DNA from: Kingella_B sp963529665
GTDB taxonomy: Bacteria; Pseudomonadota; Gammaproteobacteria; Burkholderiales; Neisseriaceae
Direction of reading: 5' to 3'
Assembly: GCA_963529665.1 (NCBI GenBank)
Contig: CAUSAG010000009.1
Coordinates: 14,371-78,370 of the forward strand
DNA: 64,000 nucleotides
The stretch's first letter is position 1. Each line of letters starts with the position of its first letter. The notes beneath the pieces are model-generated. The model saw only the letters and a program-made list of their open reading frames with translations, was not told the DNA's origin and did not search any database. A program made the translations under genes and the position numbers. Positions 55,596-63,970 of the stretch are shown here, piece after piece.

Positions 55596-55802
55596 TTATT
55601 GTTCAACCCTAATGCCTGAAATTGTTGTTTTATTACCCGCGATGTTGTTCACCGCTAAAAACGAAGTAGCCAAATCCGCGCAGCAACCGCAGCAAGATGC
55701 CACGCCCAATTGGTCTTTCAAATCGGTTAAAGAAGATGCGCCTGCGGCAACGGCTTCTTTGATTTTGTGGTCGGTAATCGCGTTACAAATGCAAACGTAC
55801 AT
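55596..55802 (-). CDS. bfd: Bacterioferritin-associated ferredoxin (2Fe-2S)
   Basis: 68 residues. MYVCICNAITDHKIKEAV with CxC (Cys4, Cys6) and GVASCCGCCADLA supplying the second Cys pair of the [2Fe-2S] cluster. Bfd binds bacterioferritin and reduces its core to release iron. Start at 55802 with AAGGAG just upstream. A Fur-box-like sequence lies in the promoter region, consistent with iron-repressed expression known for bfd elsewhere. No bacterioferritin gene in view. Confidence 0.9.
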   Translation of the reverse strand: MYVCICNAITDHKIKEAVAAGASSLTDLKDQLGVASCCGCCADLATSFLAVNNIAGNKTTISGIRVEQ

Positions 55803-55848
55803 GGTGTGTCTCCTTGTTGAGTGATAACCACTCTTAACATTATTGCGC

Positions 55849-55868
55849 GAATGATAATGTTGTTCATT
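55849..55868 (-). promoter_or_regulatory. Possible Fur box of bfd
   Basis: GAATGATAATGTTGTTCATT resembles the NATWAT-repeat Fur operator and lies about 50 bases upstream of the bfd start. Confidence 0.45.
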
Positions 55869-56044
55869 TTGGTTTGCAAGAGGTAAATTTATGAAAAATA
55901 ATGTGCAACCAAAATACAACAACCGTTACGCCATCGCTCCCTTGTAGGCAGCCTGAAAAACGCCCTACAATCGCGTTCCTTTTGTTTTCAGGCTGCCTGA
56001 TGCCTATTTTGAATCAGCATCCACGCCGCCGCACCATCATCGCC

Positions 56045-58291
56045 ATGCACTTCTCATCCGAAAATCCATCCCAATCGCTGTTAAACAACCTTAACCCCGA
56101 GCAGCTTGCCGCTGTAACTTATCCACCACAATCCGCGCTGGTGTTGGCAGGCGCAGGCAGTGGCAAAACGCGCGTGCTGACTACGCGCATCGCATGGCTG
56201 CTGCAAAACCAAATGGCGAGCGTGCACAGCATTTTGGCGGTAACGTTTACCAACAAAGCTGCCAAAGAAATGCAAACGCGGCTGGGCGCGATGCTGCCGC
56301 TGAATTTACGCGCCATGTGGTTGGGCACGTTTCACGGCTTGTGCCACCGTTTTTTGCGTTTGCACCACCGCGAAGCGGGCTTGCCGCAAACGTTTCAAAT
56401 TTTAGACAGCAGCGACCAGCTCTCGCTGATTAAACGCCTGCTCAAACAGCTCAACATCGCCGAAGAAAGCCTTGCTCCGCGCGTGTTGCAAGGCTTTATC
56501 AACGCGCAAAAAGAAGCGGGCTTGCGCGCAGGCAGCCTGAACGCGCCCGACCCGCATTTGCAACGGCTCATCCTGTGCTACGCCGAATACGAAAAGCAAT
56601 GCCAACAAGAAAGCGTGGTGGATTTTGCCGAGCTGATGCTGCGCAGCTACGAAGTGCTCAATGCCAACGAAGTGCTGCGCACGCACTACCAAAACCGCTT
56701 CAATCATATTTTGGTGGACGAATTTCAAGATACCAACAAGCTGCAATACGCCTGGCTCAAACTCATCGCGGGTGAGCAAAGCGCGATTTTTGCCGTGGGC
56801 GACGACGACCAATCCATCTACCGCTTTCGCGGCGCAAATGTGGGCAACATGACCGACCTGATGCGCGAATTTCACATCGCCGCCCCCATCAAGCTGGAAC
56901 GCAACTATCGTTCCGTGGGCAACATTCTTGCCGCCGCCAACGCCGTTATCCAAAACAACAGCGAGCGGCTGGGCAAAAACCTGCGCACCGAGGCCGAAAG
57001 CGGCGACAAAATCCGCTATTTTTGCGCGTATAACGACTACGAAGAAGCCCAATTCATCACCGAAGAATGCCGCCACCTGCAATGCCACGGCACGCCGTTA
57101 GACCAAATCGCCATCCTATACCGCAGCAACGCCCAATCGCGCATTATTGAGCAACAACTTTTTCAGGCTGCCATACCTTATAGAATATATGGCGGCTTGC
57201 GCTTTTACGAACGCCAAGAAATCAAACACGCCCTTGCCTACTTGCGCCTTGCCGTAAACCCCAATGACGACAACGCCCTACTGCGCGTGATTAATTTCCC
57301 CCCGCGCGGCATCGGCACGCGCAGCGTAGAGAACATCCAAGCAGCCGCAGCCGAACAAGGCATCAGCCTATGGCAAGCCGCCTGCGGCATGGGCGCAAAA
57401 GCCAGCAAAATCGCCGCTTTCGTGCAACTGATTGACAGCTTCCAACAGCAAATCCCCCATTTCAGGCTGCCTGAAATCCTGCAAACCATCCTGCAAGACA
57501 GCGGCTTATACGCCCACTACCAAGCGCAAAAACAAGCCAGCGAACGCGAACGCACCGAAAACCTAGACGAACTCATCAACGCCGCCGAATACTTCCGCCC
57601 CGAAGACAGCCCCTTTGAAACGCAGCCTGAAAACAGCGCCGACAGCCCTGAGTTTCCCATTCTCGCCTTTTTAAGCAACGCCAGCCTAGAAAGCGGCGAA
57701 ACCCAAGCCAGCGCAGGACAAGAAGCCGTGCAACTGATGACCGTGCACGCCGCCAAAGGGCTAGAATTTGACAACGTATTTCTCAGCGGCATGGAAGAAG
57801 GCCGCTTTCCCAGCGAAATGAGCCTAGCCGAACACGGCGGCTTGCAAGAAGAGCGCAGGCTCATGTATGTCGCCATTACCCGCGCGCGCAAACGCCTATA
57901 TATAAGCATGGCGCAACAACGCCAGCTATACGGCATCACCCAAACCAGCGTCGTTTCCCGCTTTATTGATGAAATCCCCAGCGAACTGCTGCATCATCTC
58001 TCCCCGCCCAAGCCAACAGGCAGCCTGAAAACCGCAAGCGCAAACCATTGGGCACAACCCCAAAGGCAGCCTGAAAACGAGAGTAACGAGTTTCGGCGTA
58101 GCCAAAACGCAACCCCGCGCGATTACCACGGCTACGCACTCGGCGAAAACATCCGCCACGCCAAATTTGGCACAGGCGTGATTATCGATGCTATAGACAA
58201 AGGCACCAGCGCACGGCTCACCATTAACTTCGGCGTGAACGGCATCAAAGAGCTGGATACCGCGTTTGCTAAGCTGGAAAAGCTGGGGTAG
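56045..58291 (+). CDS. uvrD: DNA helicase II, UvrD
   Basis: 748-residue superfamily 1A 3'-5' helicase for excision and mismatch repair. Motifs in order: Q-motif LNPEQLAAV, Walker A LAGAGSGKTRVL, Ia FTNKAAKEM, Walker B LVDEFQDTN, III GDDDQSIYRFRGA, IV NYRS, V TVHAAKGLEFDNVF, VI VAITRARKRLY. The C-terminal GENIRHAKFGTGVI is the UvrD-specific tail. The frame could begin upstream at 56000 or 55901; the Met at 56045 best fits family length. Several DUSs lie in the gene, and an extended DUS element adds RQPENESNEFRRS in the C-terminal linker. Confidence 0.96.
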   Translation: MHFSSENPSQSLLNNLNPEQLAAVTYPPQSALVLAGAGSGKTRVLTTRIAWLLQNQMASVHSILAVTFTNKAAKEMQTRLGAMLPLNLRAMWLGTFHGLCHRFLRLHHREAGLPQTFQILDSSDQLSLIKRLLKQLNIAEESLAPRVLQGFINAQKEAGLRAGSLNAPDPHLQRLILCYAEYEKQCQQESVVDFAELMLRSYEVLNANEVLRTHYQNRFNHILVDEFQDTNKLQYAWLKLIAGEQSAIFAVGDDDQSIYRFRGANVGNMTDLMREFHIAAPIKLERNYRSVGNILAAANAVIQNNSERLGKNLRTEAESGDKIRYFCAYNDYEEAQFITEECRHLQCHGTPLDQIAILYRSNAQSRIIEQQLFQAAIPYRIYGGLRFYERQEIKHALAYLRLAVNPNDDNALLRVINFPPRGIGTRSVENIQAAAAEQGISLWQAACGMGAKASKIAAFVQLIDSFQQQIPHFRLPEILQTILQDSGLYAHYQAQKQASERERTENLDELINAAEYFRPEDSPFETQPENSADSPEFPILAFLSNASLESGETQASAGQEAVQLMTVHAAKGLEFDNVFLSGMEEGRFPSEMSLAEHGGLQEERRLMYVAITRARKRLYISMAQQRQLYGITQTSVVSRFIDEIPSELLHHLSPPKPTGSLKTASANHWAQPQRQPENESNEFRRSQNATPRDYHGYALGENIRHAKFGTGVIIDAIDKGTSARLTINFGVNGIKELDTAFAKLEKLG
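58063..58110 (+). repeat. Extended DUS element inserted in the uvrD coding frame
   Basis: AGGCAGCCTGAAAACGAG, then AACGAGTTTCGGCGTAGCCAAAACGC, an inverted copy of the element at 54212. It is in frame and lies in the poorly conserved linker before the UvrD C-terminal tail. Confidence 0.65.
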
Positions 58292-58388
58292 GGCGCGTAA
58301 GCATTTTCAGGCTGCCTTATTATGGAAATAATCCTTGGTCAAACTGAAATCTTTGAACTCATAGTGCAGCTTGAAAAATAAGAAATGC

Positions 58389-58492
58389 CGTCATTCTCGC
58401 GCAGGCAGTAATCTTGTTTAATATTCAGAAATAATTGTAAAAACAAACTGTTGTTTAAACCCATCAAGATTTCCGCCTGCGCGGGAATGACG
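58389..58492. repeat. NIME/dRS3-like inverted repeat element
   Basis: CGTCATTCTCGCGCAGGC (58389-58406) is mirrored by GCCTGCGCGGGAATGACG (58475-58492), with inner AATCTTG / CAAGATT. The right end contains ATTTCC-GCCTGCGC-GGGAAT, one base off the dRS3 consensus ATTCCC-N8-GGGAAT of Neisseria mosaic elements. Confidence 0.65.
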
Positions 58493-58695
58493 AAGAATTC
58501 GCTGTTTCTTGCTGAATTTTAGATTTTGCAAAAGTTTCAAACTGGAAATAATCCATATCCGACACTCAAAAACCTGACAAATTCCGTCAGCCAAGCTGCC
58601 AAAAATCATCCAAAATTACCCAAAACGCCACTGCCCAAAAATGTCATAAAAATAAAAACAACGCAAAAACAATAAATTGAAACAAAATTACGAGC

Positions 58696-58711
58696 TGGCA
58701 CAACCCATGCT
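58696..58711 (+). promoter_or_regulatory. Sigma54 promoter of pilA1
   Basis: TGGCAC, five bases, ATGCT: the GG/GC pair of the -24/-12 consensus at exact spacing. It lies about 105 bases upstream of the pilA1 ATG. In K. kingae pilA1 is known to need sigma54 and PilS/PilR. Confidence 0.75.
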
Positions 58712-58814
58712 CAATACAAAGCACAACACACTTGATTCGCAACGCGGTGCACGAACAAGTGTTCTTCCCTGAAAAACGCACCGCACATTCTTTAATTTAT
58801 CTTGGAGATAAAAC

Positions 58815-59318
58815 ATGAAAACTATGCAAAAAGGTTTCACTTTGATCGAGTTGATGATCGTAATCGCAATTATCGGTATTTTGGCTGCTATCGCTCTGCC
58901 CCTGTACCAAGACTACGTTTCTAAATCACAAGTTACCCGTGCTTATGGTGAAGTTTCTTCTGTTAAAACTGCCATTGAAGCTGCTCTGAACGACGGTCGC
59001 GAGCCTGTATTGGCTGCTACTGCTGCCGATGGTGCTGCCGTTACTCCTCCTAACGAATGGGTTGGTATGCTGAATGACCCGACTTCAAATATCTTGAATG
59101 CGGCTGCTATTAGTACTAACTGGGGTGCTGCTAACGGTGCAGGTAACATCACTGTAACTTTGGGTGACAACGCAAACACTTCTATCCGTGGCGCAACTGT
59201 ACGATTGGCGCGTGATGCCGGCGGTGCATGGACTTGCACAGTAGATGGCGCAGGTGCAGGCGCAGGTTGGAAAACTAAATTTGTTCCTAGCGGTTGCACT
59301 AGTGGCACTAACCCATAA
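58815..59318 (+). CDS. pilA1: Major type IV pilin
   Basis: 167 residues. Type IVa prepilin leader MKTMQKG followed by FTLIELMIVIAIIGILAAIA, with Phe1 N-methylation site and Glu5 in the mature protein. The C-terminal half has a Cys pair (Cys in AWTCTVDG and in VPSGCTSG) defining the D-region loop. ATCTTGGAGATAAAAC is the ribosome binding site. It is followed by a terminator and a second pilin gene, the same order as K. kingae pilA1-pilA2. Codon choice is biased to T-ending forms (GCT, GGT), consistent with high expression. Confidence 0.95.
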   Translation: MKTMQKGFTLIELMIVIAIIGILAAIALPLYQDYVSKSQVTRAYGEVSSVKTAIEAALNDGREPVLAATAADGAAVTPPNEWVGMLNDPTSNILNAAAISTNWGAANGAGNITVTLGDNANTSIRGATVRLARDAGGAWTCTVDGAGAGAGWKTKFVPSGCTSGTNP

Positions 59319-59321
59319 TTT

Positions 59322-59364
59322 AGCTTAGTTAAGCTAGGAAAGCGGTCATTAGTTTGGCCGCTTT
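59322..59364 (+). terminator. pilA1 terminator
   Basis: TAGCTTA-GT-TAAGCTA palindrome, then AAAGCGG (59339-59345) pairing with CCGCTTT (59358-59364) and a T run. It may allow part of the transcription to continue into pilA2. Confidence 0.72.
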
Positions 59365-59447
59365 TCCGCATTATGCAAAACCGAAAACAAACAAAACAAC
59401 AAAACAGTTTGCCACAAATAGGTGGCATCAATAAGGATTTACACAAA

Positions 59448-59948
59448 ATGAAAATATCATTAAAAAATACATTAAAAAATAAAGGATTCACCCTGATTGA
59501 AATGATGATTGTGATTGCAATCATCGGTATATTGGCAGCGATAGCTTTGCCGATATATCAAGATTACGTTGCAAAAGCACAGATGACGCGTGTGTTTTAT
59601 GAAATCAGCAGTGCAAAAACAACGGTTGAAGGTATTTTGGCACATGGCAATATGCCGACCCTAAATAGGGCAGCAGATGGCACAATGGTTAATAATGTCC
59701 GCCAAGAATACCTTGGGATAGACAATACCCCTGTATCCAATATGGTATTCAGGGCAAGTTTGGATACAAACGGCGGACAGTTCAATGCCATCCATGCAAC
59801 GTTGGGTGATAATGCAATGGCGGCACTGCAAGGTGTAGTATTGACTCTCTCCCGTGATCCAAACGGTGTTTGGACCTGTCAGATTAACCCGAATGGTTCG
59901 CCATCATGGTCGGTGAAGTATGCACCACCCACTTGTTCGGTGATATAG
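59448..59948 (+). CDS. pilA2: Second type IV pilin-like protein
   Basis: 166 residues from the ATG at 59448 (AAGGA at 59431). Leader MKISLKNTLKNKG, then FTLIEMMIVIAIIGILAAIA, a standard type IVa prepilin with Glu5. The D-region Cys pair is in VWTCQINP and PPTCSVI. The body resembles PilA1 in layout (ALQGVVLTLSRDPNGVWTC against ATVRLARDAGGAWTC). It lacks the T-ending codon bias of pilA1, suggesting lower expression. In K. kingae PilA2 is not the main fibre subunit; that may hold here. No fimB-like gene follows. Confidence 0.92.
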   Translation: MKISLKNTLKNKGFTLIEMMIVIAIIGILAAIALPIYQDYVAKAQMTRVFYEISSAKTTVEGILAHGNMPTLNRAADGTMVNNVRQEYLGIDNTPVSNMVFRASLDTNGGQFNAIHATLGDNAMAALQGVVLTLSRDPNGVWTCQINPNGSPSWSVKYAPPTCSVI

Positions 59949-60006
59949 GAACTTCTAGCCGATACATATGATATAAAGGAGATACGTGCAACACTGATTT
60001 CGTAAG

Positions 60007-60026
60007 GTTGGGCATTTATGCCCAAC
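60007..60026 (+). terminator. Hairpin after pilA2
   Basis: GTTGGGCAT-TT-ATGCCCAAC, a 9-base perfect stem followed by GCGTTTTG. About 60 bases past the stop. Confidence 0.6.
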
Positions 60027-60057
60027 GCGTTTTGCTATAGTTTCTCTCCTTATGCCA

Positions 60058-60088
60058 AGCAGATGCCTATGCATCTGCTTTTCTTTTT
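60058..60088 (+). terminator. Strong intrinsic terminator after pilA2
   Basis: AGCAGATGC-CTAT-GCATCTGCT with a 9-base perfect stem followed by TTTCTTTTTT. It separates the pilin locus from ligA. Confidence 0.85.
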
Positions 60089-60143
60089 TGTGCACTAAAA
60101 ATCCCATAAAATACCGTTCTTTCATTTTCAGGCAGCCTGCACC

Positions 60144-62489
60144 ATGTCCACCCTCCAACAACGCATCCGCACTCTCGTGCAAACGCTCAACCGCTACGCC
60201 CACGAATACTACACTTTGGACGCGCCCAGCGTGCCCGATAGCGAATACGACCGTTTATACCGCGAATTAGAGGCATTAGAAGCCGAATATCCGCAATTCA
60301 GGCTGCCTGAAAGTCCCACCAATCGCGTGGGCGGCGCGGTATTGGAAGGCTTTGAAACCGTAACCCATGCCGTGCCGATGTTGTCGCTGGCAAATGCGTT
60401 TTCGCCGCGCGATGATGAATCGGGCGCATTTGACCACGCCGAAATGCGTGCGTTTGACGAGCGCGTGTGTAAGGATTTGGGCGCGGCGCAAACTGAATAC
60501 ATCGTTGAGCCGAAATTTGACGGTTTGGCGATTAGTCTGTTGTATCAAAAAGGTATCTTGATTCAGGCTGCCACGCGCGGCGATGGCACAACGGGCGAAG
60601 ATGTAACTGAAAACGTGAAAACGGTGCGCAACATTCCCTTGAAGCTGCACGGCGATGAATTGCCTGATTTGATTGAAGTGCGCGGCGAAGTGCTGATGCT
60701 GAAAGCGGATTTTGCCGCGCTCAATGCCCGTCAGTTAGACGCGGGGCAAAAACCGTTTGCCAACCCGCGCAATGCGGCGGCGGGCAGCTTGCGCCAGCTT
60801 AATTCGGCGATTACGGCGCAGCGCAAACTGCATTTTTTTGGCTACGGCATCGCGCGGTTGAGCGAAACATTTAGGCAGCCTGAAAACCATGCGCAGGAGA
60901 TTGAACTGCTGGCTCGGCTGGGGTTTAGCGAGCCGCAAGCGCAAATTCGCGTGTGCGCCCATATCCGCGAAGTGCTGGATTTTTACGAAACCATGTCGCA
61001 GCAACGCTCCAGCTTGCCTTATGAAATTGACGGCATGGTGGTGAAAGTGAACGATTTGCGGCAGCAGCAAATGCTGGGCTTTGTGTCGCGCGCGCCGCGC
61101 TGGGCGATTGCGCACAAATTCCCCGCCGAAGAAGCCTTGACCACGGTTGAAGCGATTGATGTGCAAGTGGGGCGCACGGGTTCAATCACGCCTGTGGCGC
61201 GGCTCAAACCCGTGTTTGTGGGCGGCGTAACCGTAACCAACGCCACGCTGCACAACCAAGACGAAGTGTCGCGCAAAGATATTCGCGTGGGCGATACCGT
61301 GGTGGTGCGCCGCGCGGGCGATGTGATTCCCGAAGTGGTGCGCGTGGTGTTGGAACGCCGCCCGATGCAGCCTGAAAACGGTGGCGATTTGTTCGAGAGC
61401 AAGGAAACGCCCGTTCACCCCGCTTTCAGGCTGCCTGAAAACTGCCCTGTGTGCGGCAGCGCGGTGGAGCGCGAAGTCGGCGAAGCGGTGGCGCGTTGCA
61501 CGGGCGGCATCGTGTGCAAAGCTCAACGCGCGCAAGGGTTGATTCACTTCGCCAGCCGCAAAGCGATGGATATTGTCGGCTTGGGCGACAAGCAGATTGA
61601 AGCCTTGGTGGAACAAGATGTATTGCACAGTTTTGCCGATATTTATCAATTAGATATAGCCAGGTTGCAAACCATCAAAGACAGCAAATCGGGCGCGAAC
61701 AAATGGGCGCACAATATTTTGGACGCGATTGCCGCCAGCCGTCAGCCGCCGCTCGCCCGCTTTTTGTTTGCGCTGGGCATTCGGCACGTTGGCGAAAGCA
61801 CCGCCAAGCAGCTTGCCGCCGCGTTTGGCGATTTGGACACCGTGCGCCGCGCCCCTGAGCCCGTACTCGCCTGCTTGCCCGACATCGGCAGCGTGGTTGC
61901 CCATTCCATCGCCCATTTTTTCAGGCTGCCTGAACAACAAAAATTGCTGGACGATTTGTTGCAATTCGTGTCGCCACAAACCGCCGCGCGGGTAAACAAT
62001 GTGCACGAATACGCCACGCCCGCACGCTGGTTGGCGCGGTTGCCCGATTACAAAATCAGCGAAAAACGCGCCCAAGAATTGTGGGACTTGGCAGGCGACA
62101 GCATCGCGCAACTGCTTGCCGACAACGCCCTGCCGCAAGACTGGCAAACATGGCGTAGGCAGCCTGAAAACGCCCAACTCTTGCGCGATATAGATGCCTT
62201 TCTCGCCCAACTGCCCGCGCCATCAACGCAGCCTGAAAACGCCCTTTCAGGCAGCCTGAAAAGCGAAATCGCAGGCAAAACCTTTGTGCTCACTGGCACG
62301 CTGCCCACCATGAAGCGCGACCAAGCCGCCGCGTTGATTGAAGCCGCAGGTGGCAAAGTGTCGGGCAGCGTGTCCAAGAAAACCGATTTTGTCGTAGCGG
62401 GCGCGGAAGCAGGTTCTAAGCTGGAAAAAGCACAGAGCTTGGGGATTGCCGTATTGAGCGAAGAAGAATTGTTGGCGATGTTGGGCTAG
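60144..62489 (+). CDS. ligA: NAD-dependent DNA ligase
   Basis: 781 residues, longer than the usual 670 or so, as in Neisseria. Ia domain (YYTLDAPSVPDSEYDRLYREL), adenylation motif KFDG with Lys124, OB fold (VGRTGSITPVARLKPV), a Cys4 zinc finger (CPVCG to GGIVC), helix-hairpin-helix repeats (ALGIRHVGESTAKQLA) and a C-terminal BRCT domain (GKTFVLTGTLPTMKRDQAAA). At least eight DUSs lie in the frame, encoding FRLPE, RQPEN, MQPEN, QPEN and GSLK inserts between domains, which explain part of the extra length. The DUS at 60131 precedes the ATG. Confidence 0.97.
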   Translation: MSTLQQRIRTLVQTLNRYAHEYYTLDAPSVPDSEYDRLYRELEALEAEYPQFRLPESPTNRVGGAVLEGFETVTHAVPMLSLANAFSPRDDESGAFDHAEMRAFDERVCKDLGAAQTEYIVEPKFDGLAISLLYQKGILIQAATRGDGTTGEDVTENVKTVRNIPLKLHGDELPDLIEVRGEVLMLKADFAALNARQLDAGQKPFANPRNAAAGSLRQLNSAITAQRKLHFFGYGIARLSETFRQPENHAQEIELLARLGFSEPQAQIRVCAHIREVLDFYETMSQQRSSLPYEIDGMVVKVNDLRQQQMLGFVSRAPRWAIAHKFPAEEALTTVEAIDVQVGRTGSITPVARLKPVFVGGVTVTNATLHNQDEVSRKDIRVGDTVVVRRAGDVIPEVVRVVLERRPMQPENGGDLFESKETPVHPAFRLPENCPVCGSAVEREVGEAVARCTGGIVCKAQRAQGLIHFASRKAMDIVGLGDKQIEALVEQDVLHSFADIYQLDIARLQTIKDSKSGANKWAHNILDAIAASRQPPLARFLFALGIRHVGESTAKQLAAAFGDLDTVRRAPEPVLACLPDIGSVVAHSIAHFFRLPEQQKLLDDLLQFVSPQTAARVNNVHEYATPARWLARLPDYKISEKRAQELWDLAGDSIAQLLADNALPQDWQTWRRQPENAQLLRDIDAFLAQLPAPSTQPENALSGSLKSEIAGKTFVLTGTLPTMKRDQAAALIEAAGGKVSGSVSKKTDFVVAGAEAGSKLEKAQSLGIAVLSEEELLAMLG

Positions 62490-62795
62490 CGTAAAAACGC
62501 GTTTTCAGGCTGCCAAAATGCATCAACAAAAGGCAGCCTGAAAAGCCATCCCACTTTTTGCCAGAACGCGCGTCTTGCCGCGCACCACGCTTTAGGGCAG
62601 CCTGAAAATCCAAATCTCGCAGTTAAACCAACCATTCACAATACATAGTTGTCTCACTCATCCCCAAAACCCTTTTCAGGCTGCCTATCCCAACACAAAT
62701 AGGCAGCCTGAAAACACATCCCCCTTTACAAAATCCTAACAAACGATTAAAACTCCATCTTTTCCATCCACACCAATATATATAGGGAGACAAAC
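62490..62795. other. ligA-asd intergenic region
   Basis: Holds five DUSs: an inverted pair at about 62501-62542 that likely ends ligA, a single one at 62597, and a pair at 62672-62715. An AT-rich CACCAATATATATAGGGAG stretch before asd provides a possible -10 and the GGGAG ribosome binding site. No gene seen. Confidence 0.45.
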
Positions 62796-63908
62796 ATGAA
62801 AGTAGGATTTATCGGCTGGCGCGGCATGGTCGGCTCAGTCTTGATGCAACGAATGCGCGAAGAAAACGACTTCGCCCACATCCCCGAAGCCCACTTCTTT
62901 ACCACATCCAACGTAGGCGGTGCCGCCCCCGATTTCGGGCAAGCCAACAAAACCTTGCTGGATGCCAACAACGTTGCCGAACTCGCCAAAATGGACATCA
63001 TCGTAACCTGCCAAGGCGGCGACTACACCAAATCCGTGCACGAATCCCTGCGCGCAAGCGGCTGGAATGGCTATTGGATAGACGCCGCATCCACCTTGCG
63101 CATGAAAGACAACGCCATCATCGTGCTAGACCCCGTAAACCGCAACGTGATTGATGCAGGCTTGCAAAATGGCGTTAAAGACTACGTTGGCGGCAATTGC
63201 ACCGTATCGCTGATGCTCATGGCGCTGGGCGGTCTGTTCCAAAACAACCTAGTTGAATGGGCAACCAGCATGACCTACCAAGCCGCATCAGGCGCAGGTG
63301 CAAAAAATATGCGCGAACTCATCGCAGGCATGGGCGCAGTACACAGCCAAGTCGCCACCGAACTTGCCGACCCCGCCAGCGCCATTCTCAATATTGACCA
63401 CAAAGTGTCCGATTTTCTCCGTTCCGATAGCTATCCCAAAGAAAACTTCGGTGTACCACTCGCAGGCAGCCTGATTCCATGGATTGATGCCGATTTAGGC
63501 AACGGACAATCCAAAGAAGAATGGAAAGGCGGCGTAGAAACCAACAAAATCTTAGGACGAACCAACCCCATCGTGATAGACGGATTATGCGTGCGCATCG
63601 GCGCAATGCGCTGCCACAGCCAAGCCATCACTCTAAAACTCACCCAAGATTTGCCATTAAGCGAAATTGAACAACTCATCGCCAGCGCCAATTCATGGAC
63701 AAAAGTCATCCCCAACACCAAAGAAGCCAGCATCCACGAGCTTACCCCCGCTGCCATCACAGGCACGCTCACCACCCCCGTTGGACGCATCCGCAAACTC
63801 GGCATGGGCGGCGAATACATCAGCGCGTTTACCGTAGGCGACCAACTCCTATGGGGCGCAGCAGAGCCGATTCGCCGAATGCTTAATATTGTGTTAGGGA
63901 AACTGTAA
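62796..63908 (+). CDS. asd: Aspartate-semialdehyde dehydrogenase
   Basis: 370 residues. Reduces aspartyl phosphate to the semialdehyde for lysine/diaminopimelate, threonine and methionine. N-terminal NADP site VGFIGWRGMVGSVL, nucleophile Cys135 in YVGGNCTVSLML, and acid/base His274 in RIGAMRCHSQAITLK. Length and motifs match the Gram-negative Asd class (E. coli 367). TATAGGGAGACAAAC precedes the ATG. A single gene with a DUS terminator. Confidence 0.97.
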   Translation: MKVGFIGWRGMVGSVLMQRMREENDFAHIPEAHFFTTSNVGGAAPDFGQANKTLLDANNVAELAKMDIIVTCQGGDYTKSVHESLRASGWNGYWIDAASTLRMKDNAIIVLDPVNRNVIDAGLQNGVKDYVGGNCTVSLMLMALGGLFQNNLVEWATSMTYQAASGAGAKNMRELIAGMGAVHSQVATELADPASAILNIDHKVSDFLRSDSYPKENFGVPLAGSLIPWIDADLGNGQSKEEWKGGVETNKILGRTNPIVIDGLCVRIGAMRCHSQAITLKLTQDLPLSEIEQLIASANSWTKVIPNTKEASIHELTPAAITGTLTTPVGRIRKLGMGGEYISAFTVGDQLLWGAAEPIRRMLNIVLGKL

Positions 63909-63928
63909 GCACTGTTTATGATTTATTT

Positions 63929-63970
63929 AAGGCAGCCTGAAAACCCCTATTCCCATTTTCAGGCTGCCTT
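63929..63970 (+). terminator. DUS inverted-pair terminator after asd
   Basis: AAGGCAGCCTGAAAA pairs with TTTTCAGGCTGCCTT 20 bases past the asd stop. Only 30 more bases follow in the window. Confidence 0.65.

Larger units (their letters stand above)
58292..58814. other. uvrD-pilA1 intergenic region
   Basis: Holds a DUS just after uvrD (58302-58317), a NIME/dRS3-like inverted repeat (58389-58492), an AT-rich stretch and the sigma54 promoter of pilA1. AAATGTCATAAAA near 58640 might be part of a PilR site. No gene seen. Confidence 0.5.
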
